64,000 bases of DNA from VRUE01 sp963737575 (lineage in GTDB: Bacteria; Actinomycetota; Thermoleophilia; Solirubrobacterales; 70-9). A program made the translations under genes and the position numbers. Shown here piece by piece: positions 24,276 through 32,618 of the stretch. The stretch spans positions 310,001 through 374,000 of the forward strand of contig CAVTTJ010000009.1 of the NCBI GenBank assembly GCA_963737575.1, written 5' to 3'. The notes beneath the pieces are model-generated. The model saw only the letters and a program-made list of their open reading frames with translations, was not told the origin of the DNA and made no database searches. How positions within the stretch are numbered: position 1 is the first letter of the stretch; each line of letters starts with the position of its first letter.

Positions 24276-26029
24276 TGAGGGAGGGCTGGGTTCAGATCGT
24301 CGTCTTCCTGATCGTCCTCACAGCGCTGACGCCCCTGCTCGGCGCCTACATCGCCCGGGTCTTCCAGGGCGAACGAGTCTTCCTGTCCCCGGTGTTCGGG
24401 CCAATCGAGCGTTTCACCTACCGGGTGCTGCGCGTGCGGCCCGACGGGGACCAGGACTGGAAGCAGTACGCCCGGTCGACGATCGTCTTCAGCCTCCTGT
24501 CCTGGCTGATGCTGTACCTGATCCTGCGCACCCAGAGCATCCAGCCGCTCAATCCCGAAAGCTTCCACTCCGGGCCCTGGAATCTGAGCTTCAACACGAC
24601 GTCGTCGTTCGTCACCAACACCAACTGGCAGTACTACGGCGGCGAAACGACGCTCACCTACTTCGCCCAGATGGCGGGTCTCGCGGTCCAAAACTTCGCC
24701 TCGGCCGCGGTCGGGATCGCGGTGCTGGCCGCCGTCATTCGGGGCTTCGCGGCGCGCAGCGCGAAGTCTCTCGGCAACTTCTGGGTCGACCTGATTCGAA
24801 TCTCGTTCTACATCCTCCTGCCGATCTCGTTTGTCGCCGCCCTGGTCCTCGTCTCCCAAGGGGTGATCCAGACCCTCGACGGCTCCCAGACCTTCCACAC
24901 GATCCTCGGCGGCACCCAGACGATGGCCCTCGGGCCGGTCGCCTCGCAGGAGGCGATCAAGGAGCTGGGGACCAACGGCGGTGGCTTCTTCAACGTCAAC
25001 AGCTCCTACCCTTTCGAGAACTCGAACGGGTTGACCGACTTCCTCGAGCTGCTGCTTATCCTGATGATTCCGGCCGCCCTCACCTACACCTTCGGGCGGA
25101 TGATCGGCAACCGGCGCCAGGGCTGGGCGCTGTACATCGCGATGATGCTGATGTTCATCGTCGCCGTGAGCGTTGTCTACATCGCCGAGCAGCACGGCTC
25201 GCCGGCGCAGCACCACGCCGGCGTCGTCACCCAGGCCTTCCACGGATCGACCGGCGGCAACATGGAGGGCAAGGAGCAGCGCTTCGGGATCGCCGACTCC
25301 TCGCTCTGGACGGCGGTGACGACGGTCACCTCCTGCGGCGCGGTGAACGCCGCGTTCGACTCGCTCACCGGGATCGGCGGCCTGGTGCCGACCGCGAACC
25401 TCTCGACCGGCGAGGTGATCTTCGGCGGGGTCGGATCCGGCCTCTACTACATGCTGATGCTCGTCCTCCTGACTGTGTTCATCGCCGGGCTGATGGTCGG
25501 CCGCACACCTGAGTTCCTCGGCAAGAAGATCGAGTCGCGAGAGATGAAGCTGGTCCTGGTCGGAGTCCTCGTGACGCCGCTGCTCGTCCTCGTCGCGACC
25601 GCGCTCGCGGTCGCCAGCCCCGACGGCACCCAATCGATCTACAACCCTGGCCCTCAGGGCTTCTCGGAGTCGCTCTACGCCTACATGTCGCAGGCGAACA
25701 ACAACGGCTCGGCCTTCGCCGGCTACACCGGGTTCATCCAGCCCCACGCCCCTGGCAACACCGGCTCGGAAGCGTTCAGCTTCGCCACCCTGCTCGGCGG
25801 GCTGGTGATGCTGTTCGCCCGCTTCCTGCCGATGATCGCGGCGCTCGGCGTCGCCGGATCGCTGTCCGGCAAGCGGATCGCTCCCGCCGGCGCCGGCACC
25901 TTCCGCTCGGACTCCCCGACCTTCGTCGTGCTCCTGATCGGTGTCGTCGTCGTCGTCGCCGCCCTGACCTTCTTCCCGGCCTTCCTGCTCGGGCCGGTCG
26001 TGAACGGCCTGACCACCCAACTCTTCTGA
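24275..26029 (+). CDS. kdpA: potassium-transporting ATPase subunit A
   Basis: The channel-like K+-translocating subunit of the KdpFABC pump, 584 residues with ten or so membrane helices. All four selectivity-filter loops are visible: TSSFVTNTNWQYYGGE, GTNGGGFFNVNSSYPFEN, VTSCGAVNAAFDSL and NNNGSAFAGYTG. Length fits the family (about 560-600). It is directly coupled to kdpF and followed one base later by kdpC, which is an unusual order. Confidence 0.97.
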   Translation: MREGWVQIVVFLIVLTALTPLLGAYIARVFQGERVFLSPVFGPIERFTYRVLRVRPDGDQDWKQYARSTIVFSLLSWLMLYLILRTQSIQPLNPESFHSGPWNLSFNTTSSFVTNTNWQYYGGETTLTYFAQMAGLAVQNFASAAVGIAVLAAVIRGFAARSAKSLGNFWVDLIRISFYILLPISFVAALVLVSQGVIQTLDGSQTFHTILGGTQTMALGPVASQEAIKELGTNGGGFFNVNSSYPFENSNGLTDFLELLLILMIPAALTYTFGRMIGNRRQGWALYIAMMLMFIVAVSVVYIAEQHGSPAQHHAGVVTQAFHGSTGGNMEGKEQRFGIADSSLWTAVTTVTSCGAVNAAFDSLTGIGGLVPTANLSTGEVIFGGVGSGLYYMLMLVLLTVFIAGLMVGRTPEFLGKKIESREMKLVLVGVLVTPLLVLVATALAVASPDGTQSIYNPGPQGFSESLYAYMSQANNNGSAFAGYTGFIQPHAPGNTGSEAFSFATLLGGLVMLFARFLPMIAALGVAGSLSGKRIAPAGAGTFRSDSPTFVVLLIGVVVVVAALTFFPAFLLGPVVNGLTTQLF

Positions 26030-26030
26030 G

Positions 26031-26627
26031 ATGGCATCGCTGAAAAAAGACCTGATCACCGCGACGATCGCGATCGTCTTCCTTACGCTGACGCTGGGGA
26101 TCGCCTATCCACTGATCACCACCGGCGTCGCCCAGGTGCTGTTCCCGAACGCCTCGAACGGGAGCAAGATCGAGGTGAACGGCAGGGTGGTCGGCTCGAA
26201 GCTGATCGGCCAGGACTTCGAAGGGAGACCCGCCTTCTTCCAGGGCCGGCCGTCGGCGACCGGCTACAGCGCAAACGTCACCTACTTCAACAACCTCGGG
26301 CCCAACAACAAGGAACTGTCGGAATTCATGGAAGAGCAGCTGCACGCCTACCTCCAACTCGAGAAGCCCTACGACCCGGGCCTGACGGCGGCCGACGTCC
26401 CGGTCGACGCCGTCAGCACCTCCGCATCCGGTGTCGACCCCCACATCTCCGAAGCCAACGCGGAAATCCAGGCCCACCGGGTGGCCGCAGTTCGCGGAAT
26501 TCCTCTGAACCGGGTGATGGAACTGATCTCCGACAACACCGAAGGCCGCTTCCTCGACCTCTTCGGGGAGCCGGGCGTCAACGTCCTCAAGCTGAACATC
26601 GCGATCGAGGAAGAAGCCAGGTCATGA
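26031..26627 (+). CDS. kdpC: potassium-transporting ATPase subunit C
   Basis: A 198-residue protein with one N-terminal membrane helix (TATIAIVFLTLTLGIAYPLI) and a periplasmic domain with VGSKLIGQDFEGRPAFFQGRPSA reduced to its key parts GRPAFFQGRPSA and STSASGVDPHISEANA, the KdpC signature. KdpC helps potassium binding and complex assembly. It is placed before kdpB rather than after it, unlike the common kdpFABC order. It overlaps kdpB by four bases. Confidence 0.95.
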   Translation: MASLKKDLITATIAIVFLTLTLGIAYPLITTGVAQVLFPNASNGSKIEVNGRVVGSKLIGQDFEGRPAFFQGRPSATGYSANVTYFNNLGPNNKELSEFMEEQLHAYLQLEKPYDPGLTAADVPVDAVSTSASGVDPHISEANAEIQAHRVAAVRGIPLNRVMELISDNTEGRFLDLFGEPGVNVLKLNIAIEEEARS

Positions 26628-28702
26628 CCGACCAAAACCTCCGCAACGAGCCCCGCTCGCTGTTCGACAGGGAGATCATGCTGCGCGCCGGACTCGACTC
26701 CCTGCGCAAGCTCGACCCTCGCCACCAGCTCCACAACCCGGTGATGTTCGTGGTCGAGATCGGCGCCGTCATCACGACCGTCGGGTGGCTGATCCAGGTC
26801 TTCGGCGGCCCGCCCCTCGGTGGTGGCAACGAGCCCGCCTGGTTCGCGTTCTCGATCGGGATCTGGCTCTGGCTGACCGTGATCTTCGCCAACTTCGCCG
26901 AGGCCCTGGCGGAGGGACGCGGCAAGGCCCAGGCCGACGCCCTGCGGGCGATGCGCACCGAGACGGTCGCGAAGCTCCGCGACGGTGGCGAAAAATCGGC
27001 GTCCGAGCTGCGCCGCGGCGATGTCGTCGTCGTCGAGGCCGGTGAGCCGATCCCCGGCGACGGAACCGTGATCGAGGGCATCGCGTCGGTCGACGAGTCG
27101 GCGATCACCGGCGAGTCGGCGCCGGTGGTCCGCGAGTCGGGCGGAGACCGCAGCGCGGTGACCGGCGGCACCCGCGTCCTCTCCGACCGGATCGTCGTCG
27201 AAATCACACAGGAGCCCGGCGAGAGCTTCCTCGACAAGATGATCGCGCTGGTCGAGGGCGCCGAGCGGCGAAAGACGCCGAATGAGATCGCGCTCAACAT
27301 CCTCCTCGCCGGTCTGACCTTGATCTTCCTGCTGGTCATCGTGAGCCTGCGACCGTTCGCCGAGTTCTCGAACACCAACGCCTCGGTGGTGACACTGATC
27401 GCGCTCCTGGTCGCGCTGATCCCGACCACGATCGGGGCCCTGCTCTCGGCGATCGGGATCGCCGGCATGGACCGCCTCGTGCGCCACAACGTCCTCGCCC
27501 TCTCCGGCCGCTCGGTCGAGGCCTCGGGTGACGTCGACGTCCTCCTCCTCGACAAGACAGGCACGATCACGCTCGGCAACCGCGAGGCGACCCAGTTCAT
27601 CCCGATGCCCGGGATAGAGGAATCCGAGCTCGCCGAAGCGGCCCAGCTCTCCTCGCTCGCCGACGAGACACCGGAGGGCCGCTCAATCGTCGTCCTCGCC
27701 AAGACCGAGTACGGGATCCGCGAGCGGGAGCTGAAATCCCACGAGGCACACTTCGTCCCGTTTTCGGCCGAAACCCGGATGAGCGGGGTCGACGTCAACG
27801 GCAACGAATACCGAAAGGGTGCCGGCGACGCGATCATCCAGTTCGTCGAATCGCAGGGCGGCCGCCCGCCGGCCGAGCTGCAGGAACAGCTCGACCTGAT
27901 CGGCCGCGAGGGAGGAACGCCGCTGGCCGTCTGCCGCGACAACCACGTCCTCGGGGTCGTCTACCTGAAGGACATCGTCAAGGAGGGGATGCAGGCCCGC
28001 TTCGACGAACTGCGCCGGATGGGCATCAGCACCGTGATGGTGACCGGCGACAACCGCCTCACCGCGGCGAAGATCGCCGAAGAGTCCGGCGTCGACGACT
28101 TCCTCCCCGAAGCGACCCCCGAGCAGAAGCTGGAGCTAATCCGCACCCACCAGGGCGAAGGTCGGATGGTCGCGATGGCCGGCGACGGCACCAACGACGC
28201 ACCGGCGCTGGCGCAGTCGGACGTCGGCGTCGCGATGAACACCGGCACCCAGGCGGCACGTGAGGCGGGGAACATGGTCGACCTCGACTCCAACCCCACG
28301 AAGCTGATCGAGATCGTGGAGATCGGCAAGCAGCTGCTCATCACGCGAGGCGCGCTGACCACCTTCTCGATCGCCAACGACGTCGCCAAGTACTTCGCGA
28401 TCCTGCCGGCGATCTTCGCCTACACCTATGCCACCCATCCAGGCGAAACTGGGCCGCTCGACGCGCTCAACATCATGAACCTCGGCACGCCGCTGTCGGC
28501 GATCCTCTCGGCGGTCGTCTTCAACGCCCTGATCATCCCAATGCTGGTCCCACTGGCCCTGCGCGGGGTTCGCTACCGTCCGATCGGCGCCACGGCGCTG
28601 CTGCGGCGCAACATGTTGATCTACGGCCTGGGCGGCCTGATCGCGCCGTTCATCGGAATAAAGCTGCTGGATCTCATAATCCACAACCTGCTGGGAGCCT
28701 GA
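26624..28702 (+). CDS. kdpB: potassium-transporting P-type ATPase subunit B
   Basis: The ATP-hydrolysing subunit, 692 residues. It carries the actuator motif ITGESAPV, the phosphorylation motif LLLDKTGTITLGN, nucleotide-domain motifs, and the hinge MAGDGTNDAPALAQSDVGVA. Helix 4 has the IPTTIGALLSAIG segment typical of KdpB. It energises K+ uptake through KdpA. It follows kdpC with an ATGA overlap, and the KdpD sensor half begins one base after its stop. Confidence 0.97.
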   Translation: MTDQNLRNEPRSLFDREIMLRAGLDSLRKLDPRHQLHNPVMFVVEIGAVITTVGWLIQVFGGPPLGGGNEPAWFAFSIGIWLWLTVIFANFAEALAEGRGKAQADALRAMRTETVAKLRDGGEKSASELRRGDVVVVEAGEPIPGDGTVIEGIASVDESAITGESAPVVRESGGDRSAVTGGTRVLSDRIVVEITQEPGESFLDKMIALVEGAERRKTPNEIALNILLAGLTLIFLLVIVSLRPFAEFSNTNASVVTLIALLVALIPTTIGALLSAIGIAGMDRLVRHNVLALSGRSVEASGDVDVLLLDKTGTITLGNREATQFIPMPGIEESELAEAAQLSSLADETPEGRSIVVLAKTEYGIRERELKSHEAHFVPFSAETRMSGVDVNGNEYRKGAGDAIIQFVESQGGRPPAELQEQLDLIGREGGTPLAVCRDNHVLGVVYLKDIVKEGMQARFDELRRMGISTVMVTGDNRLTAAKIAEESGVDDFLPEATPEQKLELIRTHQGEGRMVAMAGDGTNDAPALAQSDVGVAMNTGTQAAREAGNMVDLDSNPTKLIEIVEIGKQLLITRGALTTFSIANDVAKYFAILPAIFAYTYATHPGETGPLDALNIMNLGTPLSAILSAVVFNALIIPMLVPLALRGVRYRPIGATALLRRNMLIYGLGGLIAPFIGIKLLDLIIHNLLGA

Positions 28703-28703
28703 G

Positions 28704-29876
28704 GTGTATGCCGCGCAGACAGCGGCGGACAGCGGGGTCGCCCGCGCCTCGAAACGAGGCCACCACAAGGTCTTCATCGGGATGGCGGCCGGCGTCGGCA
28801 AGACCTACCGGATGCTGCAGGAAGGCCACGCCGAGCAGGACGGCGGACGTGACGTCGCGATCGGGTACATGGAGCCGCACAAGCGGCCCGAGACCTCGGC
28901 GCTCGCGGAGGGGCTCGAAACGATTCCTCGCCGCGCGGTGACCTATCGAGATACCGAGCTGGAGGAGATGGACCTGCCCGGTGTGATCGCCCGAGACCCC
29001 GAGCTGGCGCTGATCGACGAGCTCGCCCACACCAATCCGCCCGGGCTCGAGCACGAGAAGCGCTACGAGGACGTCGCCGACGTGCTCGAGGCGGGGATCG
29101 ATGTCTTCTCGACCGTGAACGTCCAGCACCTCGAGTCCCTCAACGACCAGGTGGCGGAGCTGACCGGGACCCGCGTGCGGGAGACGATCCCAGACGCGGT
29201 CCTCGGAGCGGCCGACGAAGTCGTGCTGATCGACCTCACGCCGGAGGCCCTGATCACGCGCCTGCGCGACGGCAAGATCTACCCGGGAGAGAACATCGAG
29301 GCCGCCCTCAACAACTTCTTCACCGTCGAGAACCTGTTGGCGCTGCGCGAGGTCGCGTTGCGCCAGGTGGCGCAGGAGGTCGAGGCCAAGCGGCTGGTCG
29401 TCGAGGAGCCCCTCGGCACCCGCGAAGAGCGGGTCGCGGCGGAGGCGCCACGCGCCGTCGGCGAGCGGGTCCTCGCCCTGGTCCGCCCCCAGCCCTCCTC
29501 GCAGCGCCTGGTGCGCCGCGCCTGGCGCTCGGCGCAACGGCTCGGCACCGATCTCGACCTGCTCTGGGTCAGGCCCCCGGGGCGGGCGGTGGAGGGCGAG
29601 GAGGCGCGGCAGGTATCGGCCCTTCGCCAGCTCGCCTCGGTGCTCGGGGCGAACTTCATCGTCGAGGAGAGCGACGACCTGGTCAAGGGGGCGGCGGAGG
29701 TCGTCCGCGAGCGGGGGAGCACCTACATCATGGTCGGCGAGTCGCTGCCGCGGCGGGGCTTCGCGCGTTTGCGCGAACCGCTCCCCCAGCGCCTGATGGA
29801 CGCGACCCCTCCCGGCGTCGACGTGCGGATCGTCGCCCACCGGGGCGCGAAGGAGGCCGAGCGAAATGAGCATTGA
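28704..29876 (+). CDS. KdpD N-terminal half (KdpD sensor domain plus Usp domain) as a separate protein
   Basis: A GTG start one base after the kdpB stop gives 390 residues. The KdpD domain (about 20-230) shows the Walker A FIGMAAGVGKTYRML, IGYMEPHKRPET and LIDELAHTNPPGLEHEKRY, and STVNVQHLESLND. A Usp domain (about 245-375) follows. This is the cytoplasmic sensor half of KdpD with no membrane helices and no kinase; the kinase half is encoded before kdpE. The two halves must meet in trans, or this part may act on its own. It overlaps the next gene by 11 bases. Confidence 0.88.
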   Translation: MYAAQTAADSGVARASKRGHHKVFIGMAAGVGKTYRMLQEGHAEQDGGRDVAIGYMEPHKRPETSALAEGLETIPRRAVTYRDTELEEMDLPGVIARDPELALIDELAHTNPPGLEHEKRYEDVADVLEAGIDVFSTVNVQHLESLNDQVAELTGTRVRETIPDAVLGAADEVVLIDLTPEALITRLRDGKIYPGENIEAALNNFFTVENLLALREVALRQVAQEVEAKRLVVEEPLGTREERVAAEAPRAVGERVLALVRPQPSSQRLVRRAWRSAQRLGTDLDLLWVRPPGRAVEGEEARQVSALRQLASVLGANFIVEESDDLVKGAAEVVRERGSTYIMVGESLPRRGFARLREPLPQRLMDATPPGVDVRIVAHRGAKEAERNEH

Positions 29877-30438
29877 GCGGGTCCTGATCGTGGTCGCCCT
29901 GATCCTCGGCCTCGTCGTCGGCTACCTGATCGCGCGCTCGCGCCGCCGGGGCCGCCGCTCGGAGCGCCCGGAGGACGTCCACCGGATCCTCCTCCCGTTC
30001 ACCGGGACGTCGATCTCACGGCGTGCGGTCGACGCTGCGCTGCGCCTCGCCCGGGCCGAGAACGCGATCCTGATGCCCGCCTATCTGGCCGAGGTCCCGA
30101 AACAGCTGCCCCTCGAGTGCTCGATCCCGGCAGAGGCGGCGAAGGCGATGCCGATGCTGGAGGCGATCGAACAGCGGGCGACCTCCCAGGACGTCGCCGT
30201 CGACTCGCGGGTCGAGCGCGGGCGCTCCTACCGCCACGCCCTGAAGCGCCTGCTCGAGCACGAGGATTTCGAACGCGTCGTCGTCCCGGCCAGCGGCGGA
30301 CAGGGTGCCGGCCTCTCCGGCGACGACCTCGTCTGGCTGCTCGAGAAGGCCCCGACCGAGGTCCTGATCCTGCGTCCGGGGCCCGAGGACGAGCGGATCC
30401 TCACGGCGAACGGGAACGGCGCGCGCGCGTCCAGGTGA
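29866..30438 (+). CDS. membrane-anchored universal-stress-like protein
   Basis: A 190-residue protein with an N-terminal helix (VLIVVALILGLVVGYLIARS) and an Arg-rich stop-transfer (RRRGRRSERPED), then a Usp/HUP-like domain (HRILLPFTGTSISRRAVDAAL, ERVVVPASGGQGAGLSGDDL, EKAPTEVLILRP). The final Usp nucleotide loop is weak. The gene starts inside the KdpD-half gene and therefore belongs to the kdp operon; a role in membrane recruitment of that sensor is inference. Its end overlaps the convergent FUSC gene by 38 bases. Confidence 0.72.
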   Translation: MSIERVLIVVALILGLVVGYLIARSRRRGRRSERPEDVHRILLPFTGTSISRRAVDAALRLARAENAILMPAYLAEVPKQLPLECSIPAEAAKAMPMLEAIEQRATSQDVAVDSRVERGRSYRHALKRLLEHEDFERVVVPASGGQGAGLSGDDLVWLLEKAPTEVLILRPGPEDERILTANGNGARASR

Positions 30439-31567
30439 CGAATTTGTCGCGCCCCGAGCCCTCGCCCTCGGGGGTCGGCCAGACGAGGAATAGGACCAAT
30501 GTGATCGCGATCCCGATCAGGGTCGCGATGCCGCGCTTTGCGGCGTCATCCAGGGCCGGGCCGCCGAGGGTGTCGGCGAGCAGCACCGCATAGGTCGTGA
30601 TCGCGGTCGTGAACAGCGCGTACTGGACGGTGAGCATTCCGTAGGCGAGCCCGGTCGCGATCATCAGGACGATCGCGATCGCGACCCCGTCGCCCTGCAG
30701 CCACTCCGACAACGCCGTCGCGATCACCAGCCCGACCAGAGTCCCGACACCGCGCAGGACCAGCCGGTCGAAGGTCGTGTCGTAGTCGGGTCGGAGGACG
30801 AAGAGGACGGTGAGGGGGATCCAGAAGCCGTGTTCGGAGAAGCCGATGAGCCAGTAGGTGGCGACGCCCGCTCCCAACGCGATGCCGAGGCGCAGTCCGT
30901 GCTGGAAGCTCGGTGAGCGAAGGGTCAGGTTCGATCGAAGCGCCTCCCTCGCAGCCGCCCCGTTCCAGCGGTTCTCGCCCTCGTCCCGGCGCCGTTCCCC
31001 GCAGGCGAAGACGATCAGGCTGAAGGTCGCCTGCGCGATCCCGCCGAGCGTCCCGAACAGCAGGCCGGCGCCTGCGTCCCCCGCGTCGACCGGCAGGCCC
31101 TGCGTGATCAGGAGCGAGAGCGCGACATTGAGCCCGGCGATCCCGAACCGGACCGAGACCGCGGAGCAGTAGCCCGCGAGGACCCCGACGACGGTCAGCG
31201 AGGCGACCGCGAGCGGCGCCGAGTTCGCGCTCAGCGCGCCAAGGGCCGCCGCGAGCCCGACCAGCGGCGCCAGCGCCAGCTGCCAGGCGGAGCGGGCGAG
31301 CGCAGGCCCGTCCATCGCGACGAAGCCGACCAGCAGCGCGCCGGTGGCTATCGCGCCCTTCGACTCGGCTTCCAGCCCCAGCTCGAGCAGGAGCAGGACG
31401 CCGACCGGCACCGAGAGCAGCAGGCCCCGCCGGATCGCCGGCGCCGGCCTCGCCGGCCCGATCCCGAACAGCGGCGGTGTCTGAGCCTCGGCCGACGTGG
31501 CGGCAGTGTCGCTGCCGACAACGGGTATTTCAACCCCGCCGCCGGTACCCTGGAAGGTCGTGTTCAT
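30401..31567 (-). CDS. FUSC family membrane protein
   Basis: About 388 residues with roughly ten to twelve membrane helices in two blocks, and a charged loop between them (GERRRDEGENRWNG). The second block has the FUSC/ArAE signature FSEHGFWIPLTVLFVLRPDY and the final LFLVWPTPEGEG. Relatives are aromatic-acid or fusaric-acid exporters or orphan membrane proteins. The annotated ATG at 31567 overlaps the divergent ccdA start by eight bases; a later start is possible since the first 45 residues are poorly conserved-looking. Confidence 0.7.
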   Translation of the reverse strand: MNTTFQGTGGGVEIPVVGSDTAATSAEAQTPPLFGIGPARPAPAIRRGLLLSVPVGVLLLLELGLEAESKGAIATGALLVGFVAMDGPALARSAWQLALAPLVGLAAALGALSANSAPLAVASLTVVGVLAGYCSAVSVRFGIAGLNVALSLLITQGLPVDAGDAGAGLLFGTLGGIAQATFSLIVFACGERRRDEGENRWNGAAAREALRSNLTLRSPSFQHGLRLGIALGAGVATYWLIGFSEHGFWIPLTVLFVLRPDYDTTFDRLVLRGVGTLVGLVIATALSEWLQGDGVAIAIVLMIATGLAYGMLTVQYALFTTAITTYAVLLADTLGGPALDDAAKRGIATLIGIAITLVLFLVWPTPEGEGSGRDKFVTWTRARRSRSP

Positions 31568-32318
31568 CGCTGAGATCAGCAGCGATCCCGCCGCCGGGGT
31601 GGGGATCTTCGCCGCGCTCGCGGCGGGGATCGTCTCCTTCCTCTCCCCCTGCGTGCTGCCGCTCGTCCCCGGCTACCTGTCGGCGGTCACCGGCGTCTCC
31701 GCAGGCGAGTTGGAGAGCGCCGGGTGGCGCCGCGTCCTCGGCCCCAGCCTCCTCTTCGTCGCCAGCTTCTCGGCGATCTTCGTCATCTACGGGCTGACCG
31801 CGACCGGGCTCGGATCGCTCTTGAACGAACACGAAGCGCTGCTGACCAAGATCGCCGCCGGCCTGATCGTCGCGATGGGGATCCTCTTCGTCGCCTCGCC
31901 CTTCATCCCGCGACTCAACCGCGAGTGGCACGTGGACGCCCTGCTCGAGCGTGCCGGCAGGGGCGGCCCGATCGTCGCCGGCGCGGCGTTCGCGATCGCC
32001 TGGACGCCCTGCGTGGGCCCGACCCTGGGCGCGATCCTCACCGCCGCGTCGATCTCGGGCTCGGCGCTCCACGGCGCCTTCCTGCTGGCGGTCTACTCCG
32101 CCGGCCTCGCGATCCCGTTCCTGCTGACGGCGCTGGCCTTCTCGCGGATGACCACGGCCTTCGCCGTCGTCAAACGCCACTACAGCGTGATCGTCGCCTG
32201 CGGCGGCGTCGTCCTGATCGCGATGGGAGTTCTGATCTGGACCGGCGAACTGACCCAGCTCAACATCCAGGCGCAGCGCTTTCTCTCCGAACTGGGGATC
32301 GACTTCTGGAACGTCTGA
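31560..32318 (+). CDS. ccdA: cytochrome c biogenesis protein CcdA
   Basis: GTG 31560 with GGAAGG upstream gives 252 residues and six membrane helices. The two redox cysteines lie in the CcdA/DsbD motifs FLSPCVLPLVPGYLSAVTG and AWTPCVGPTLGAIL. It moves electrons from cytoplasmic thioredoxin across the membrane to extracytoplasmic thiol proteins. It complements the VKOR/DsbA pair found earlier in the window. Divergent from the FUSC gene with overlapping starts. Confidence 0.9.
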   Translation: MFIAEISSDPAAGVGIFAALAAGIVSFLSPCVLPLVPGYLSAVTGVSAGELESAGWRRVLGPSLLFVASFSAIFVIYGLTATGLGSLLNEHEALLTKIAAGLIVAMGILFVASPFIPRLNREWHVDALLERAGRGGPIVAGAAFAIAWTPCVGPTLGAILTAASISGSALHGAFLLAVYSAGLAIPFLLTALAFSRMTTAFAVVKRHYSVIVACGGVVLIAMGVLIWTGELTQLNIQAQRFLSELGIDFWNV

Positions 32319-32327
32319 GGTCGGCCC

Positions 32328-32606
32328 TCAGTTTTCGGAGGGCATGGCCGTCTCGAGCTCCCGGCCGACGGCCTCGACCTCCTCGATCCCCTCGCCGCCG
32401 AGGTCGCGCGAGCAGACGATCCGGAACCGGCCGGTGCCGATCTCGGAGTCGGGCACGATCGGCAGGCCCCTGATCTCCTCCCAGCCGAGGCGTTCGATCT
32501 CGAACGGGTTCATCCGCACCTCGGCCGCCGGGAACGGGCAGTTCGCGTTGTGCTGATCGATCGCCTTCGCGATCGCCTCGAGGTTCTTGGCCTCGGCCGA
32601 AGACAC
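32328..32606 (-). CDS. hypothetical protein, 92 residues
   Basis: A GTG-start protein with an N-terminal helix (EAKNLEAIAKAIDQHNANC) and a beta-rich core (CPFPAAEVRMNPFEIERLG, GTGRFRIVCSRDLGGEG). Two cysteines are conserved-looking but no known motif is present. The gene shares the strand with the LeuRS-like gene upstream but has its own TAGACT hexamer six bases before the start. Function unknown. Confidence 0.55.
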   Translation of the reverse strand: MSSAEAKNLEAIAKAIDQHNANCPFPAAEVRMNPFEIERLGWEEIRGLPIVPDSEIGTGRFRIVCSRDLGGEGIEEVEAVGRELETAMPSEN

Positions 32607-32612
32607 GGGCAG

Positions 32613-32618
32613 AGTCTA
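32613..32618 (-). promoter_or_regulatory. -10 element for leaderless 92-residue gene
   Basis: On the minus strand TAGACT lies six bases before the GTG at 32606, inside the end of the upstream LeuRS-like gene region. Confidence 0.4.
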
